Below, piece after piece: positions 45,925 through 55,330 of a DNA stretch of 64,000 nt (positions within the stretch are counted from its first letter, which is position 1; every line of letters begins with the position of its first letter). The DNA is from an uncultured Rikenellaceae bacterium (lineage in GTDB: Bacteria; Bacteroidota; Bacteroidia; Bacteroidales; Rikenellaceae). The position numbers were made by a program, and so were the translations under genes. The stretch is from the NCBI GenBank assembly GCA_944415565.1, contig CALYBQ010000002.1, forward strand, positions 1 to 64,000. Direction: 5' to 3'. The notes under the pieces were generated by a model. That model did no database searches and was not told the origin of the DNA. It saw only the letters and a list, made by a program, of their open reading frames with translations.

Positions 45925-46152
45925 TTACTCGGCCATCTTGCGATAGACCGTTATACAACTGTCGGGACATACCAGCGCACAACTGGCGCATCCGGTACAC
46001 GCGTCCGGATTGACCATGTACGAATAGTTATACCCCTTTCCGTTCACCTCGGGCGCCAACGCGAGAACTTTGAAAGGACATGCGACCACACATACGTCGC
46101 ATCCCTTACAGCGTTCGCGGTCTATCTCAATGGTTCCTTTGATTTTTGCCAT
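45925..46152 (-). CDS. korD: 2-oxoacid oxidoreductase ferredoxin subunit (2[4Fe-4S])
   Basis: A 75-residue ferredoxin with two CxxCxxCxxxCP clusters, C15/C18/C21/C25 and C52/C55/C58/C62. It is the first gene of the minus-strand korDABC operon and serves as the complex's electron-transfer subunit. A -7-like box TATTTTTG (46198-46191) lies 38 bases upstream without a clear -33. Confidence 0.94.
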   Translation of the reverse strand: MAKIKGTIEIDRERCKGCDVCVVACPFKVLALAPEVNGKGYNYSYMVNPDACTGCASCALVCPDSCITVYRKMAE

Positions 46153-46325
46153 GTTCTATTTCGTTTTGTTTGGTTCAAAATTCAATTTAACAAAAATAAC
46201 AATACTTCATATAAGTGGTGCGAATGTGCGGGCGATTTTTACGCCATCCAATCATTATGCCGCAAATATGAATGCGGTACATTTTTTGCAGCATTGGCTG
46301 GCGAACAATTTTAATACATACCACT

Positions 46326-46787
46326 ATGAAAAAAGTAATATTGTTAGTGATGGCCGTGGCCGCCGTCACGGCGTGCAAGAACCGCAATAAGGCTACACAG
46401 GAGACCGCGGAGAACGTAACCGGAACAGAAATCGTCACTTCCGATGCACACACCTCCCGCAACTCTCTCGACTATGCAGGCACGTATAAAGGGACTCTTC
46501 CCTGTGCCGATTGCAGCGGCATAGAGACCACCATAAAAATAGACGCAGACGGCAACTTCGAACGCACGATGACATATCTCGGCAAAGGCGAGGGTAACGA
46601 GTTCAAAGACAGTGGAACATACGAATGGAACTCGGAGGGCAGCATCATCGAACTCAAAGACCAGCAGGGCGGTTCATTCAAGTATCTCGTGGGTGAAAAC
46701 AGGCTTGTAGCACTCGACCAATCGGGCAATGTAATAACCGGTGAACTCGCCGATTATTACGTGCTGACAAAACAGCAGGCAGAATAA
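46326..46787 (+). CDS. nlpE: Copper resistance protein NlpE N-terminal domain lipoprotein
   Basis: A 153-residue lipoprotein: signal peptide with lipobox A-V-T-A-C (C17), a Thr/Glu-rich linker, and an NlpE N-terminal domain from about 48 to 150 with the characteristic CxxC motif L-P-C-A-D-C-S-G-I-E-T. NlpE in E. coli activates the Cpx envelope response and is linked to copper tolerance; here the C-terminal NlpE domain is absent, so a signalling role is not assured. The ATG at 46326 is required for the signal peptide. Terminator at 46813. Confidence 0.88.
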   Translation: MKKVILLVMAVAAVTACKNRNKATQETAENVTGTEIVTSDAHTSRNSLDYAGTYKGTLPCADCSGIETTIKIDADGNFERTMTYLGKGEGNEFKDSGTYEWNSEGSIIELKDQQGGSFKYLVGENRLVALDQSGNVITGELADYYVLTKQQAE

Positions 46788-46812
46788 TACCAAAGTCCTC
46801 GCCAAATGATTT

Positions 46813-46844
46813 AACGCCCTCGCATACATTGTGAGGGCGTTTTT
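46813..46844 (+). terminator. Terminator of nlpE
   Basis: AACGCCCTC (46813-46821) pairs with GAGGGCGTT (46833-46841), followed by TTT. Confidence 0.88.
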
Positions 46845-47000
46845 AGTGCATCCATACGCCAGAAAACCGAAATTCGCATCTGCGGTTCTCGTTGTTATCT
46901 GACGGGGAAACGCTCCGCAACGATTCGCAGACCATACCCGCATCCGGGAAATTTATAACATACGGTGGCCTAACGCACTATGCGGTCGAAATAGAGCCCT

Positions 47001-47573
47001 CTACTTACGGTACTGGGACTTGCAATGACAATCTGCCAGATGATCATCAACATATCCGACTGCCTGCAAATGAACGTAACAGATAGTGCGGCCGAAGAAC
47101 TTAACCCCGCGTTTCTTCATATCGGCACTAATCACGTCCGACAACGGAGTCGATGCCGGAATATCACTCAGTTTTTTAGGATTATTTATCACAACGCGAC
47201 CCTGAGGCAAGAACGAACGCAGGTAGGCACAAAAACTACCGAACTCTTTCTGCACCTCTATGAAATGCAGAGCGTTATCAATAGCCGCTATTATTTTCCG
47301 CTCGTTCCTGACGATGCCCTCGTTTTGCATAAGACGCTTGACATCATCCTCGCCGAATGCAGCCACTTTCTCCACATCGAAGCCTGCAAAAGCCTCCCGG
47401 TAATTCTCTCTTTTGCGGAGTATCGTAATCCAACTTAAACCGGCTTGTGCGCTTTCGAGCGTCAGGAATTCGAACATCGTCTTGTCGTCAGTCACTTCCC
47501 GGCCCCATTCCTCGTCGTGGTATTTGACATACAGAGGATCGTCGCCACACCAGTCACATCGTTTCTTATCCAT
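47001..47573 (-). CDS. tag: DNA-3-methyladenine glycosylase I
   Basis: Base-excision repair enzyme that removes 3-methyladenine. The 190-residue protein starts M-D-K-K-R-C-D-W-C-G and keeps the zinc ligands of the TagI family (N-terminal Cys, His in Y-H-D-E-E-W-G, and the C-terminal H-L-A-D-C-H-C), with the helix-hairpin-helix core S-W-I-T-I-L-R-K-R-E-N-Y-R. Monocistronic. Confidence 0.95.
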   Translation of the reverse strand: MDKKRCDWCGDDPLYVKYHDEEWGREVTDDKTMFEFLTLESAQAGLSWITILRKRENYREAFAGFDVEKVAAFGEDDVKRLMQNEGIVRNERKIIAAIDNALHFIEVQKEFGSFCAYLRSFLPQGRVVINNPKKLSDIPASTPLSDVISADMKKRGVKFFGRTICYVHLQAVGYVDDHLADCHCKSQYRK

Positions 47574-47659
47574 ATTATTCTGATTTTCGACAATTTATAA
47601 AAAATACAGGGCCGCACAGACAGGCGTTTTCCGTTTTTTACGATGCCCAAAACAAAGAA

Positions 47660-47688
47660 AAAGGGCTACTCCGCTGGAGCAACCCTTT
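47660..47688 (-). terminator. Terminator of the serC-serA-DUF1015 operon
   Basis: AAAGGG and CCCTTT pair with inner CTCC/GGAG; on the minus strand a CTTTTTC tract follows. It lies 20 bases after the DUF1015 stop. Confidence 0.8.
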
Positions 47689-47708
47689 CAAATCAATACG
47701 GGGAGCGA

Positions 47709-48953
47709 TTATTCCCTAAAAGAGTGAATAACGACACCCGAACGCAACTTAGGCTCGAACCATGTCGTTTTTGGGGGCATGATGTTGCCCGAATCAGCAA
47801 TGTCGATAAGCTGCTTCATCGAAACTGGGTAAAGTGCAAAAGCGACTTTCATCTCACCGCTATCGACACGCTTCTGAAGTTCGCCGAGACCGCGAATACC
47901 GCCTACGAAATCTATACGTTTGTCGGTTCGGAGATCCTTGATTCCAAGAATCTTATCGAGTACGAGATCGGACAATACCGTCACATCGAGGACGCCGATA
48001 GGATCGTTGTCGTCATAAGTGCCCGGTTTCGCGGTCAAGCTATACCACTTGCCGTCAAGATACATTCCGAAGTTGTGCAACCCAGTAGGAGTGTGTATCT
48101 CCTTGCCGATCTCTTTCACTTCGAAGTTCTCTTCGAGGGCATCGAGCATCTGTATAGGCGTAAGGCCGTTCAGGTCCTTAACGACACGGTTATAGTCGAT
48201 GATACGCAACTGGTTGTCAGGGAATACCACAGCAAGGAACCAACAGTACTCTTCGGTTCCTTTGTGGTTGGGGTTGGCGGCAGCCATCTCCTGCCCGACA
48301 CGTGCAGCAGCAGCAGTACGGTGGTGGCCGTCAGCTACATAAAGAGCCGGGATACCTTCGAACAATTTAGTGATCCGGTCGTTCGTCGCCTTGTCCGTAA
48401 TCCTCCAAAAATGATGTCCGAAACCATCCTCAGCCACGAAATCGAAATCCGGTTCCTGATTCTTGACGATGTTTCCGACAATGCTGTCGAGTTCATCGTT
48501 GGCAGGGTAAGAGAAGAACACCGGCTCGATATTGGCCTGCTGGTTGCGGACGTGTATCATACGGTCGTCCTCCTTGTCCGGACGAGTAAGCTCATGCTTC
48601 TTGATCTTACCGTCGAGATAATCCTGATAGTGGCAGCAAAGTGCGAGTCCGTATTGAGTACGCCCCTCCATCGTCTGTGCGTACACGTAATAATTCTCGG
48701 TTTCGTCCTGAACCAACCAACCATTATCCTGCCAAATGGAGAAGTTCTCGACAGCGCGGTCGTATACCTGCTGAGAATGCTCGTCAGCTATCGGATCGAA
48801 ATCTATTTCGGGTTTGATGATGTGCAAAAGGGATTTTTCTCCGGCCTCTTTCTTCGCCTCTGCCGACGAGAGCACATCGTAAGGGCGTGACGCGACCTCT
48901 TTCGCAAACTGTGCCGGAGGGCAAATACCCTTGAACGCTTTTACTTTAACCAT
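47709..48953 (-). CDS. DUF1015 family protein
   Basis: A 414-residue DUF1015 protein, likely cytoplasmic. The family signature G-H-H-R-T-A-A-A-A-R is present at about 218-227, with N-terminal R-P-Y-D-V-L-S and C-terminal F-V-G-G-I-R-G-L. The biochemical function is unknown to me; a serine-kinase-like role has been proposed for related proteins (SerK-type, ADP-dependent), which would fit this position after serC and serA, but that is inference. It is the third gene of the serC-serA unit. Confidence 0.88.
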   Translation of the reverse strand: MVKVKAFKGICPPAQFAKEVASRPYDVLSSAEAKKEAGEKSLLHIIKPEIDFDPIADEHSQQVYDRAVENFSIWQDNGWLVQDETENYYVYAQTMEGRTQYGLALCCHYQDYLDGKIKKHELTRPDKEDDRMIHVRNQQANIEPVFFSYPANDELDSIVGNIVKNQEPDFDFVAEDGFGHHFWRITDKATNDRITKLFEGIPALYVADGHHRTAAAARVGQEMAAANPNHKGTEEYCWFLAVVFPDNQLRIIDYNRVVKDLNGLTPIQMLDALEENFEVKEIGKEIHTPTGLHNFGMYLDGKWYSLTAKPGTYDDNDPIGVLDVTVLSDLVLDKILGIKDLRTDKRIDFVGGIRGLGELQKRVDSGEMKVAFALYPVSMKQLIDIADSGNIMPPKTTWFEPKLRSGVVIHSFRE

Positions 48954-49023
48954 TTCTGTTTGTTTTTATACTCAACATTCCCGCCCTGCCATTGTGCCGA
49001 GCGAGAATGTTTTAGAATTAATC

Positions 49024-49048
49024 AAAAAGACAGGTGCGCGATGCGCCT
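49024..49048 (-). terminator. Possible terminator or attenuator between serA and DUF1015
   Basis: AGGTGCGC-GAT-GCGCCT forms a short G/C hairpin; on the minus strand it is followed by GTCTTTTTG. It lies 22 bases after the serA stop, so it may reduce read-through into DUF1015. Confidence 0.55.
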
Positions 49049-49070
49049 CTGCCCGTGTACCGCAAAGGTA

Positions 49071-49994
49071 CTATTTATTCACTTGGAACTTCTTGTTGCC
49101 GGTCTTGAAGAAATCAACGATCTGGCTTGCTGCTGCGAGACCTGCGTTGATATTGGCTTCCGCCGTCTCAGCACCCATCTTCTTAGCGGTTCCGAATACT
49201 CGTTTTCCGAATTTCTCGCTCAGTTCAGCCTGACTGTCTGCGGCGATATCGGTGATATATTTGAGGTCAGAACGTTCTTCAAGCGCTTTAGCCAGACCAA
49301 CTTCGTCGATAACCTCTTTGCGTGCCGTATTGACAAGGGTAGCTCCTTTCGGCATGCTCATGAGCAGGTCGTAACCGATAGATTTCTTGGTCTGTTCTGT
49401 AGCAGGAATATGGAGCGACAGGTATTGGCTCTTCTTGTAGAGTTCTTCCTCTGAGTCAACCTTGATTACACCGTCTGCTTCGAAAACCTTAGCGTCGCTG
49501 ATGAATGGGTCGAAAGCGTAAACCTCCATGCCCATTGCCTTACCAGCCTTACCAACGAGGCGGCCGACATTGCCGTATGCGTGGATACCGAGTGTCTTGC
49601 CTTTGATTTCGCTTCCGGTTCCCGGAGTGAACTGGTTGCGAGCCATGAATATCATCATGGCGATAGCGAGTTCAGCGACAGCGTTCGAGTTCTGTCCCGG
49701 AGTGTTCATCACAACGATGCCTTTGGCCGAACATGCGGCGCAATCGACATTGTCGTAACCGGCTCCTGCACGGACTACTATTTTAAGGTTCTTCGCAGCT
49801 TCTACCACTTCGGCAGTCACCTTGTCGCTACGGATTATAAGCGCATCTACATCGGCTACAGCAGCCAACAGTTCCGCTTTATCCGCGTACTTTTCGAGAA
49901 GGGCCAGCGTATATCCGGCCTCTTCTACGATCTTTCTGATTCCGTCAACCGCCTCTTTTGCGAACGGTTTTTCGGTTGCAACTAAAACTTTCAT
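49071..49994 (-). CDS. serA: D-3-phosphoglycerate dehydrogenase
   Basis: First committed step of serine synthesis: NAD-dependent oxidation of 3-phosphoglycerate to 3-phosphohydroxypyruvate. From the ATG at 49994 the protein has 307 residues (M-K-V-L-V-A-T-E-K-P-F), matching the short Bacteroidota form without an ACT domain. Motifs: R-A-G-A-G-Y-D-N-V, N-T-P-G-Q-N-S-N-A-V-A-E, and a Rossmann loop A-Y-G-N-V-G. An in-frame ATG at 50081 would add 29 residues and shorten the gap to serC from 108 to 21 bases; its codons look coding-like, so the longer form is a real alternative. Confidence 0.93.
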   Translation of the reverse strand: MKVLVATEKPFAKEAVDGIRKIVEEAGYTLALLEKYADKAELLAAVADVDALIIRSDKVTAEVVEAAKNLKIVVRAGAGYDNVDCAACSAKGIVVMNTPGQNSNAVAELAIAMMIFMARNQFTPGTGSEIKGKTLGIHAYGNVGRLVGKAGKAMGMEVYAFDPFISDAKVFEADGVIKVDSEEELYKKSQYLSLHIPATEQTKKSIGYDLLMSMPKGATLVNTARKEVIDEVGLAKALEERSDLKYITDIAADSQAELSEKFGKRVFGTAKKMGAETAEANINAGLAAASQIVDFFKTGNKKFQVNK

Positions 49995-50102
49995 ATCTTT
50001 TTCCACCAACTCAAGGAAGTTAACGCTCTTATCGTCCTTATACGCATCACGCGGATTGCGATATGGAAAGAAAACTCCCATGACGGTTAAACTTTTTGGT
50101 TA

Positions 50103-51176
50103 TTATTTTACGTGTATCTTTTCGAACTCCTGCATGCAGTCGATAAGTGCCTGTACGCTCTCTTTCGGAAGCGCGTTGTAGCACGATGCGCGGAATCCGC
50201 CTACGAGACGGTGGCCTTTAACGCCGACCATCCCCCTCGACTTAGCAAATTCGAGGAATTCCGGAGCAAGAGCTTCGTATTCCGGAGTCATCACAAAGCA
50301 GATGTTCATGCGCGAACGGTCTTCCTTAACGGCCGTTCCGACGAACATCGGGTTGCGGTCGATTTCGGCATAAAGCATTTCGGCTTTTTCCTTGGCGCGT
50401 TTTTCCATCTCTTTCACACCGCCCTGAGCTTTCACCCATTTCAGCACCTCTTTCAGTACGAAGATAGGGAATACGGGAGGAGTGTTGAACATAGAATCGT
50501 TAGCGATGTGGTTCTTGTAATCCACCATCGACGGGAGTGCACGAGAAACCTTACCCACGAGGTCTTCGCGGATGATAACGAACGTCACGCCGGCAGGGCC
50601 CATGTTCTTCTGTGCACCACCATATATAATACCGTATTTCGAAACGTCTATCGGACGGCTGAGAATATCGGAGCTCATGTCGGCGACAACAGGAACCGGA
50701 GAGTCGAGGTCTTCGAAGAACTCCGTACCATAAATAGTATTGTTCGAAGTGATATGGAGGTAATCGAGATCGGCAGGGATTTCGAATCCTTTAGGTATAT
50801 AGGTGAAGTTCTTATCTTCCGAAGATGCGAGAACCACAGTTTCGCCGAAATTCTTGGCTTCCTTGATAGCTTTCTTCGACCATACGCCCGTGTTCACATA
50901 ACCGGCCTTCTTTTCGAGAAGATTGTAAGGTACTGTGAAGAACTGCGTGCTGGCACCGCCGCCCAGAAAAAGAATCTTGTAATTCTCGGGCACGTTGAGC
51001 AATTCGCGCAGAAGAGCGTTGGCTTCGTCGTTGACAGCCTCGAAATCCTTCGTGCGGTGCGATATCTCGAGCAGCGACATACCCATGCCGTTCAGGTCAA
51101 GGACTGCTTTTGCTGCATTTTCGATTGCTTCGCGCGGCAGGATAGAAGGGCCGGCGTTGAAATTGTGGATCTTCAT
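50103..51176 (-). CDS. serC: Phosphoserine aminotransferase
   Basis: Converts 3-phosphohydroxypyruvate plus glutamate to O-phosphoserine. The 357-residue PLP enzyme starts [14 protein letters not shown] and has H-R-T-K-D-F near 41, G-G-A-S-T-Q-F near 75, and the PLP-lysine motif [12 protein letters not shown]. It leads the minus-strand serC-serA-DUF1015 unit with a full promoter at 51231-51263. Confidence 0.96.
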   Translation of the reverse strand: MKIHNFNAGPSILPREAIENAAKAVLDLNGMGMSLLEISHRTKDFEAVNDEANALLRELLNVPENYKILFLGGGASTQFFTVPYNLLEKKAGYVNTGVWSKKAIKEAKNFGETVVLASSEDKNFTYIPKGFEIPADLDYLHITSNNTIYGTEFFEDLDSPVPVVADMSSDILSRPIDVSKYGIIYGGAQKNMGPAGVTFVIIREDLVGKVSRALPSMVDYKNHIANDSMFNTPPVFPIFVLKEVLKWVKAQGGVKEMEKRAKEKAEMLYAEIDRNPMFVGTAVKEDRSRMNICFVMTPEYEALAPEFLEFAKSRGMVGVKGHRLVGGFRASCYNALPKESVQALIDCMQEFEKIHVK

Positions 51177-51230
51177 GTCTAATATGGTTTATGTTTTTTC
51201 GTTGTATATATCCTCGTGAAAAAGGTGCGA

Positions 51231-51263
51231 CAAATTTATCAATTAATTTCCGTTATATTCAAA
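51231..51263 (-). promoter_or_regulatory. Promoter of serC
   Basis: On the minus strand TTTG (51263-51260), 21 bases, TAAATTTG (51238-51231): within the consensus spacing, 54 bases before the ATG. Confidence 0.72.
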
Positions 51264-51352
51264 GTTGCCAGCACTTTTTTGCATGTCCGGACGATTTTTT
51301 TGTGAAAATGCTAACAGTAGGGGTAAAAAATGGAATTTACGCTTTTTTCGCC

Positions 51353-51360
51353 TAACTTTG
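51353..51360 (+). promoter_or_regulatory. -7 element upstream of yicC
   Basis: TAACTTTG matches TAnnTTTG, 22 bases before the yicC ATG. No good -33. Confidence 0.5.
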
Positions 51361-51382
51361 CACAAAGTTAAAAATCGTAAGG

Positions 51383-52267
51383 ATGATCAGATCAATGACC
51401 GGATTCGGCAAGGCCGAGGCTACATACGGAGACAAAAAATTAAGCGTCGAGATACGCACCCTGAACAGCAAGCAGATGGACCTTTCGGTGAAGTTGCCGC
51501 AAATATACCGATCGCTTGATTACGAGGTGCGCGCAATGGCAGCCAAGGCGCTTCAGCGCGGAAAAGCCGACATATATGTCAATTACGAAGTTACGGCCGG
51601 TACTGGCATCGTATCCATTAACCGTGAACTTTTCGCCGCATATTGCGCCCAACTGAAAGAGATAGGTACTGCGAACGGATTGAAGTGGGGCAGCGAAGTG
51701 ATGGACGCCACCGTAATGCAGTCCGTGCTGCGAATGCCGGAAGTCGTTGTACATGAAACGGATAGCGTACCAAACGAAGAGCTCGACGCGCTGCGTAATG
51801 TGATCGCCGAAGCACTATCCAACACGGACAAATTCCGGCAGACAGAAGGGCAGGTATTGATTAAAGACCTCTCTGCCCGAGTAGACATAATCGAAAGCGC
51901 TATCGACAAAGTTACCCCGTTCGAGATTGCACGTACGGACATGATAAAAAAACGCATACGCGAAAGCATAGACAACGCAGGGCTCCAAGCCGACCCCAAC
52001 AGGTTGGAACAGGAGATGATTTTCTATGTGGAAAAACTCGATGTGACCGAAGAGAAGGTACGCCTACGCAACCATTGCAACTATTTCCGTGAAGTGGCCG
52101 CAACGGAAGAAAATCCGGGCAAGAAATTGGGCTTCATCGCACAGGAGATGGGGCGCGAAATAAATACGTTAGGTTCCAAGGCAAATAATTCTGATATACA
52201 GAAAATTGTTGTCGGAATGAAGGACGAACTGGAAAAGATAAAGGAACAACTTTTAAACATACTTTAA
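51383..52267 (+). CDS. yicC: YicC family protein
   Basis: A 294-residue protein of the YicC/YloC family, whose members are endoribonucleases or RNase regulators in E. coli and Bacillus. The N-terminus M-I-R-S-M-T-G-F-G-K-A-E and the C-terminal DUF1732 part (G-R-E-I-N-T-L-G-S-K-A-N-N) are both diagnostic. It heads a plus-strand cluster and is 10 bases before gmk, a linkage common in bacteria. Confidence 0.94.
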   Translation: MIRSMTGFGKAEATYGDKKLSVEIRTLNSKQMDLSVKLPQIYRSLDYEVRAMAAKALQRGKADIYVNYEVTAGTGIVSINRELFAAYCAQLKEIGTANGLKWGSEVMDATVMQSVLRMPEVVVHETDSVPNEELDALRNVIAEALSNTDKFRQTEGQVLIKDLSARVDIIESAIDKVTPFEIARTDMIKKRIRESIDNAGLQADPNRLEQEMIFYVEKLDVTEEKVRLRNHCNYFREVAATEENPGKKLGFIAQEMGREINTLGSKANNSDIQKIVVGMKDELEKIKEQLLNIL

Positions 52268-52277
52268 AGCTATTGCA

Positions 52278-52850
52278 ATGAGTACCGAAAGCGGTAAATT
52301 AGTCATACTGTCAGCCCCATCAGGATCGGGAAAAACGACCATACTGCAACACATAATACGTGATTTTCCGCAACTGGAATTCTCCATTTCGGCAACGAGC
52401 CGTGCTCCGCGTGGAGCGGAACAACACGGTGTAGACTACTACTTCTTAAGTGGAGATGAATTCAGGCAAGCCATTACAGAAGACAAGTTTATCGAATGGG
52501 AGGAAGTGTATGCCGGCACACATTACGGAACGCTTAAATCCGAAATGGAACGTATCTGGACAAACGGCAATAGCATCATTTTCGACATAGACGTTAAGGG
52601 CGGCATAAACCTCAAAAAAATATTCGGAAACCGCGCCCTGAGCATATTCATAATGCCGCCGTCAATAGACGAATTACGGAAACGGCTTGTCGGCAGAGGT
52701 ACAGATTCTCCCGAAGCCATAGAACGCCGAATAGCTAAAGCTGCGACAGAGATAGAAGATGCTAAACACTTCGATGTCATCATCATAAACGATGATCTCG
52801 ACAAGGCCGTCGCGAAAGTGGAAAGCGCCATAGAAGAGTTTTTATCGTAA
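52278..52850 (+). CDS. gmk: Guanylate kinase
   Basis: Phosphorylates GMP to GDP. The 190-residue protein has the P-loop A-P-S-G-S-G-K-T-T (about 13-21), T-S-R-A-P-R-G-A-E (GMP binding) and F-D-I-D-V-K-G-G. Its stop overlaps the nadD start by one base (TAATG). Confidence 0.96.
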   Translation: MSTESGKLVILSAPSGSGKTTILQHIIRDFPQLEFSISATSRAPRGAEQHGVDYYFLSGDEFRQAITEDKFIEWEEVYAGTHYGTLKSEMERIWTNGNSIIFDIDVKGGINLKKIFGNRALSIFIMPPSIDELRKRLVGRGTDSPEAIERRIAKAATEIEDAKHFDVIIINDDLDKAVAKVESAIEEFLS

Positions 52851-53452
52851 TGGCTAACGGGGAAACAATACTGTATTTCGGATCGTTCAACCCGATACAC
52901 AACGGGCACACCGCCGTAGCGCGATATGTGCTTGAGCACGGATTGTGCGAAGAGTTGTGGTTCGTTGTTTCGCCGCGTAACCCGCTAAAACCCCAAAACA
53001 TGCTTGCCGGAGATCTGGACCGGCTGAGAATGACGGAATTGGCTGTGAACGAGCAGATGAAAGGAATGAACGTGCGGGTAAGCGATATCGAATTCGGACT
53101 TCCGCGTCCCTCGTATACAATAGATACGCTCAGGCATCTTCAGCGACAATTTCCCGAACACACATTTTCGATCCTTACCGGAGCTGACATACTACCGAAT
53201 ATCGGCAAGTGGAAAGAGTCTGAAGCTCTCACCAGTCAATACAAATTTTACGTCTATCCGCGTGACGGTTTCACTTTAGATAAGATACCTTCTTATGCTG
53301 TCTATCTGAACGATGCGCCTCTCGTTAACTTTTCATCTACCGACGTTAGAACAGCAGTCGAAGCAGGACAAGACATCAGCGATATGGTCGCCGACGAGGT
53401 AGGGAATTACATCAAGGAAAACAAGTTATGGATCAACAAGAATTCGAGATAA
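52850..53452 (+). CDS. nadD: Nicotinate-nucleotide adenylyltransferase
   Basis: Makes deamido-NAD from nicotinate mononucleotide and ATP. The 200-residue protein has G-S-F-N-P-I-H-N-G-H (the GxFxPxHxGH motif) at about 11-20, S-P-R-N-P-L-K and F-S-S-T-D-V-R (the I-S-S-T-x-V-R motif). It overlaps gmk by one base and the TPR gene by 25. Confidence 0.95.
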   Translation: MANGETILYFGSFNPIHNGHTAVARYVLEHGLCEELWFVVSPRNPLKPQNMLAGDLDRLRMTELAVNEQMKGMNVRVSDIEFGLPRPSYTIDTLRHLQRQFPEHTFSILTGADILPNIGKWKESEALTSQYKFYVYPRDGFTLDKIPSYAVYLNDAPLVNFSSTDVRTAVEAGQDISDMVADEVGNYIKENKLWINKNSR

Positions 53453-53673
53453 AACTGGCCGAACTCGACTCGAAAATCGAAGCAGCTCCCAATGACGCAG
53501 CACTATTGATGGAGCGGGGCAAATTGTACCAAAAAGCCGGTGTGAACGACAAGGCCCTAAACGATTACGTCAAAGTACAGACGCTAGACCCTTCAAACCT
53601 CGAAGCCCGTGAGCATATAAAGATGCTCCGTGAAATATTCGCATTCAGATATATGGACTACTACAATCCTTAA
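53428..53673 (+). CDS. Small tetratricopeptide-repeat protein
   Basis: An 81-residue protein with two TPR-like helix pairs (A-A-L-L-M-E-R-G-K-L-Y-Q-K-A-G near 24-38 and A-L-N-D-Y-V-K-V-Q near 43-51) and an aromatic C-terminus F-R-Y-M-D-Y-Y-N-P. It overlaps the end of nadD by 25 bases in a different frame and precedes ddl by 29. No partner is evident; a small adaptor role is a guess. Confidence 0.85.
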   Translation: MDQQEFEIKLAELDSKIEAAPNDAALLMERGKLYQKAGVNDKALNDYVKVQTLDPSNLEAREHIKMLREIFAFRYMDYYNP

Positions 53674-53702
53674 TTCAATTCAGACACAATAAACTACACG
53701 TT

Positions 53703-54692
53703 ATGAACAAAATAAACATTGCCTTACTCGCAGGAGGCAACTCTTCTGAAAGGGAAATATCGCTGCAAAGTGCGGCACGCGTCGCAGAAACGCTGGACAA
53801 ATCGAAGTACGATACATATCCGATCGACATACACGGAACTTCATGGTCGTATAACAGTCCGCAAGGGGATAAGATACAAGTAGATAAAAATGATTTTTCG
53901 CTAACGATAGGCGGCAAAAGAATCGTATTCGACTACGCGTTGTTCGTAATCCACGGAACGCCGGGCGAAGACGGGAAGATGCAAGGCTACCTCGACATGA
54001 TGGGCGTATCGTACTCTTCGAGCGGCTTGTCGTCAATGGTTGTAACCTTCGACAAATACCTGTGCAAGAAAGCCGTAGAGAACAGCGGACTCCATCTCGC
54101 CAAACAGATATACGTCAAGGAAGGCGACACAGTAGACACAAAAGTAATAGTCTCCGAGTTGGGGTTGCCCATGTTCATCAAACCGACAGCCAGCGGAAGC
54201 AGCTTCGGGGTAACGAAAGTCAAAAGCGAAAACGAAATCATACCAGCCATAACCGCCGCACAAAAAGAGAGTTCCGGCGTGTTGATTGAAGAATTTATCG
54301 AAGGTGTGGAGGTCAGCTGCGGAATCATGATGACCAAAGAACACGAATATGTGCTGCCAGTAACGGAGATAGTATCGAAAAAAGAGTTCTTCGATTACGA
54401 AGCCAAATATACACCGGGATTCTCGGAAGAGATAACACCTGCAAGGATAGACGAACAGACGTTGGCCGTTTTGAACGACATGACCCGCAAAGCATACAAA
54501 GCGTGTGAATGTAAGGGAATTGTGCGCGTGGATTTCATAATTAAGGACGGAGTTCCGTACTTCATTGAGATAAACTCGGTTCCGGGCATGAGCGCCGGCA
54601 GCATAATCCCGAAACAGGCCGCAGAAGCCGGATTGGCGATAGGCGACATGTACGATATGATTATCGCAGACACATACACCCCAAGACGATGA
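53703..54692 (+). CDS. ddl: D-alanine--D-alanine ligase
   Basis: ATP-grasp ligase for the peptidoglycan D-Ala-D-Ala dipeptide, 329 residues. Motifs: G-G-N-S-S-E-R-E-I-S at the N-terminus, H-G-T-P-G-E-D-G near 80, the G-L-P-M-F-I-K-P-T loop and the metal-binding F-I-E-I-N-S-V-P-G-M-S. Its stop overlaps the DUF3109 start by 4 bases. Confidence 0.96.
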   Translation: MNKINIALLAGGNSSEREISLQSAARVAETLDKSKYDTYPIDIHGTSWSYNSPQGDKIQVDKNDFSLTIGGKRIVFDYALFVIHGTPGEDGKMQGYLDMMGVSYSSSGLSSMVVTFDKYLCKKAVENSGLHLAKQIYVKEGDTVDTKVIVSELGLPMFIKPTASGSSFGVTKVKSENEIIPAITAAQKESSGVLIEEFIEGVEVSCGIMMTKEHEYVLPVTEIVSKKEFFDYEAKYTPGFSEEITPARIDEQTLAVLNDMTRKAYKACECKGIVRVDFIIKDGVPYFIEINSVPGMSAGSIIPKQAAEAGLAIGDMYDMIIADTYTPRR

Positions 54693-55279
54693 TAGAAATT
54701 GACGGCAAGATAGTTAGCACTGATATCCTTACCGAGAACTTCAGTTGCGACCTTTCGAAATGCAAGGGGATATGCTGTGTGGAAGGGAATGCGGGAGCTC
54801 CACTGGAAGATTCAGAAATCGACCTGCTGGAAGACGAATATGAAGCCTACAAACCATATCTCAAACTCGAAGGAATAGAGGCGATAGAGCGGCAAGGGTT
54901 CGTGGTGGTGGATTCTGACGGCGACCTGACTACACCGCTAATAGACGATGCCGAATGTGCGTTTTCATTCGAAGAGAACGGCGTCACGCTCTGTGCGATA
55001 GAGAAGGCTTGGAGGGAGGGCCGGTCGAAATTCAGGAAACCGATCTCATGTCATTTATACCCGATTCGAGTTGTTAAATTCAGCAACGGAACGGTAGGCC
55101 TGAACTACCACAGATGGAACGTATGTGCACCGGCGGTCAAATGCGGCAAAAAGCTCGGAATCCCAGTCTACAAATCGCTAAAAGAACCTATCGAACGATG
55201 CTTCGGCACGGAATTCTACCATGCATTGGAAGAAGCCGAAAAATTTATTAAAAGCCACAATATCAGCCCGGAAAATTGA
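54689..55279 (+). CDS. DUF3109 family cysteine-rich protein
   Basis: A 196-residue DUF3109 protein. Several cysteines (C20, C25, C29, C30 in C-D-L-S-K-C-K-G-I-C-C, then L-C-A-I-E-K-A, S-C-H-L-Y-P and C-A-P-A-V-K-C) fit a metal or Fe-S site, like the YkgJ group. The family is common in Bacteroidota; function unknown. It overlaps ddl by 4 bases. The operon terminator overlaps its 3' end. Confidence 0.9.
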   Translation: MIEIDGKIVSTDILTENFSCDLSKCKGICCVEGNAGAPLEDSEIDLLEDEYEAYKPYLKLEGIEAIERQGFVVVDSDGDLTTPLIDDAECAFSFEENGVTLCAIEKAWREGRSKFRKPISCHLYPIRVVKFSNGTVGLNYHRWNVCAPAVKCGKKLGIPVYKSLKEPIERCFGTEFYHALEEAEKFIKSHNISPEN

Positions 55280-55296
55280 TTTTCTCCGGGCTTTTT
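55265..55296 (+). terminator. Terminator overlapping the DUF3109 stop codon
   Basis: AGCCCGGA (55265-55272) pairs with TCCGGGCT (55285-55292), followed by TTTT. The TGA stop (55277-55279) lies in the loop, so the last six codons form part of the stem. Confidence 0.85.
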
Positions 55297-55330
55297 CATA
55301 GTTTTGCCGAAACCTCTTATAACGATAATT

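Noticed and set aside
47643..48890. A 415-codon plus-strand open frame opposite the DUF1015 gene
   Set aside because: Shadow of the DUF1015 coding strand; it also begins inside a terminator.
50112..51182. A 356-codon plus-strand open frame opposite serC
   Set aside because: Shadow of serC, whose PLP motif and length are certain.
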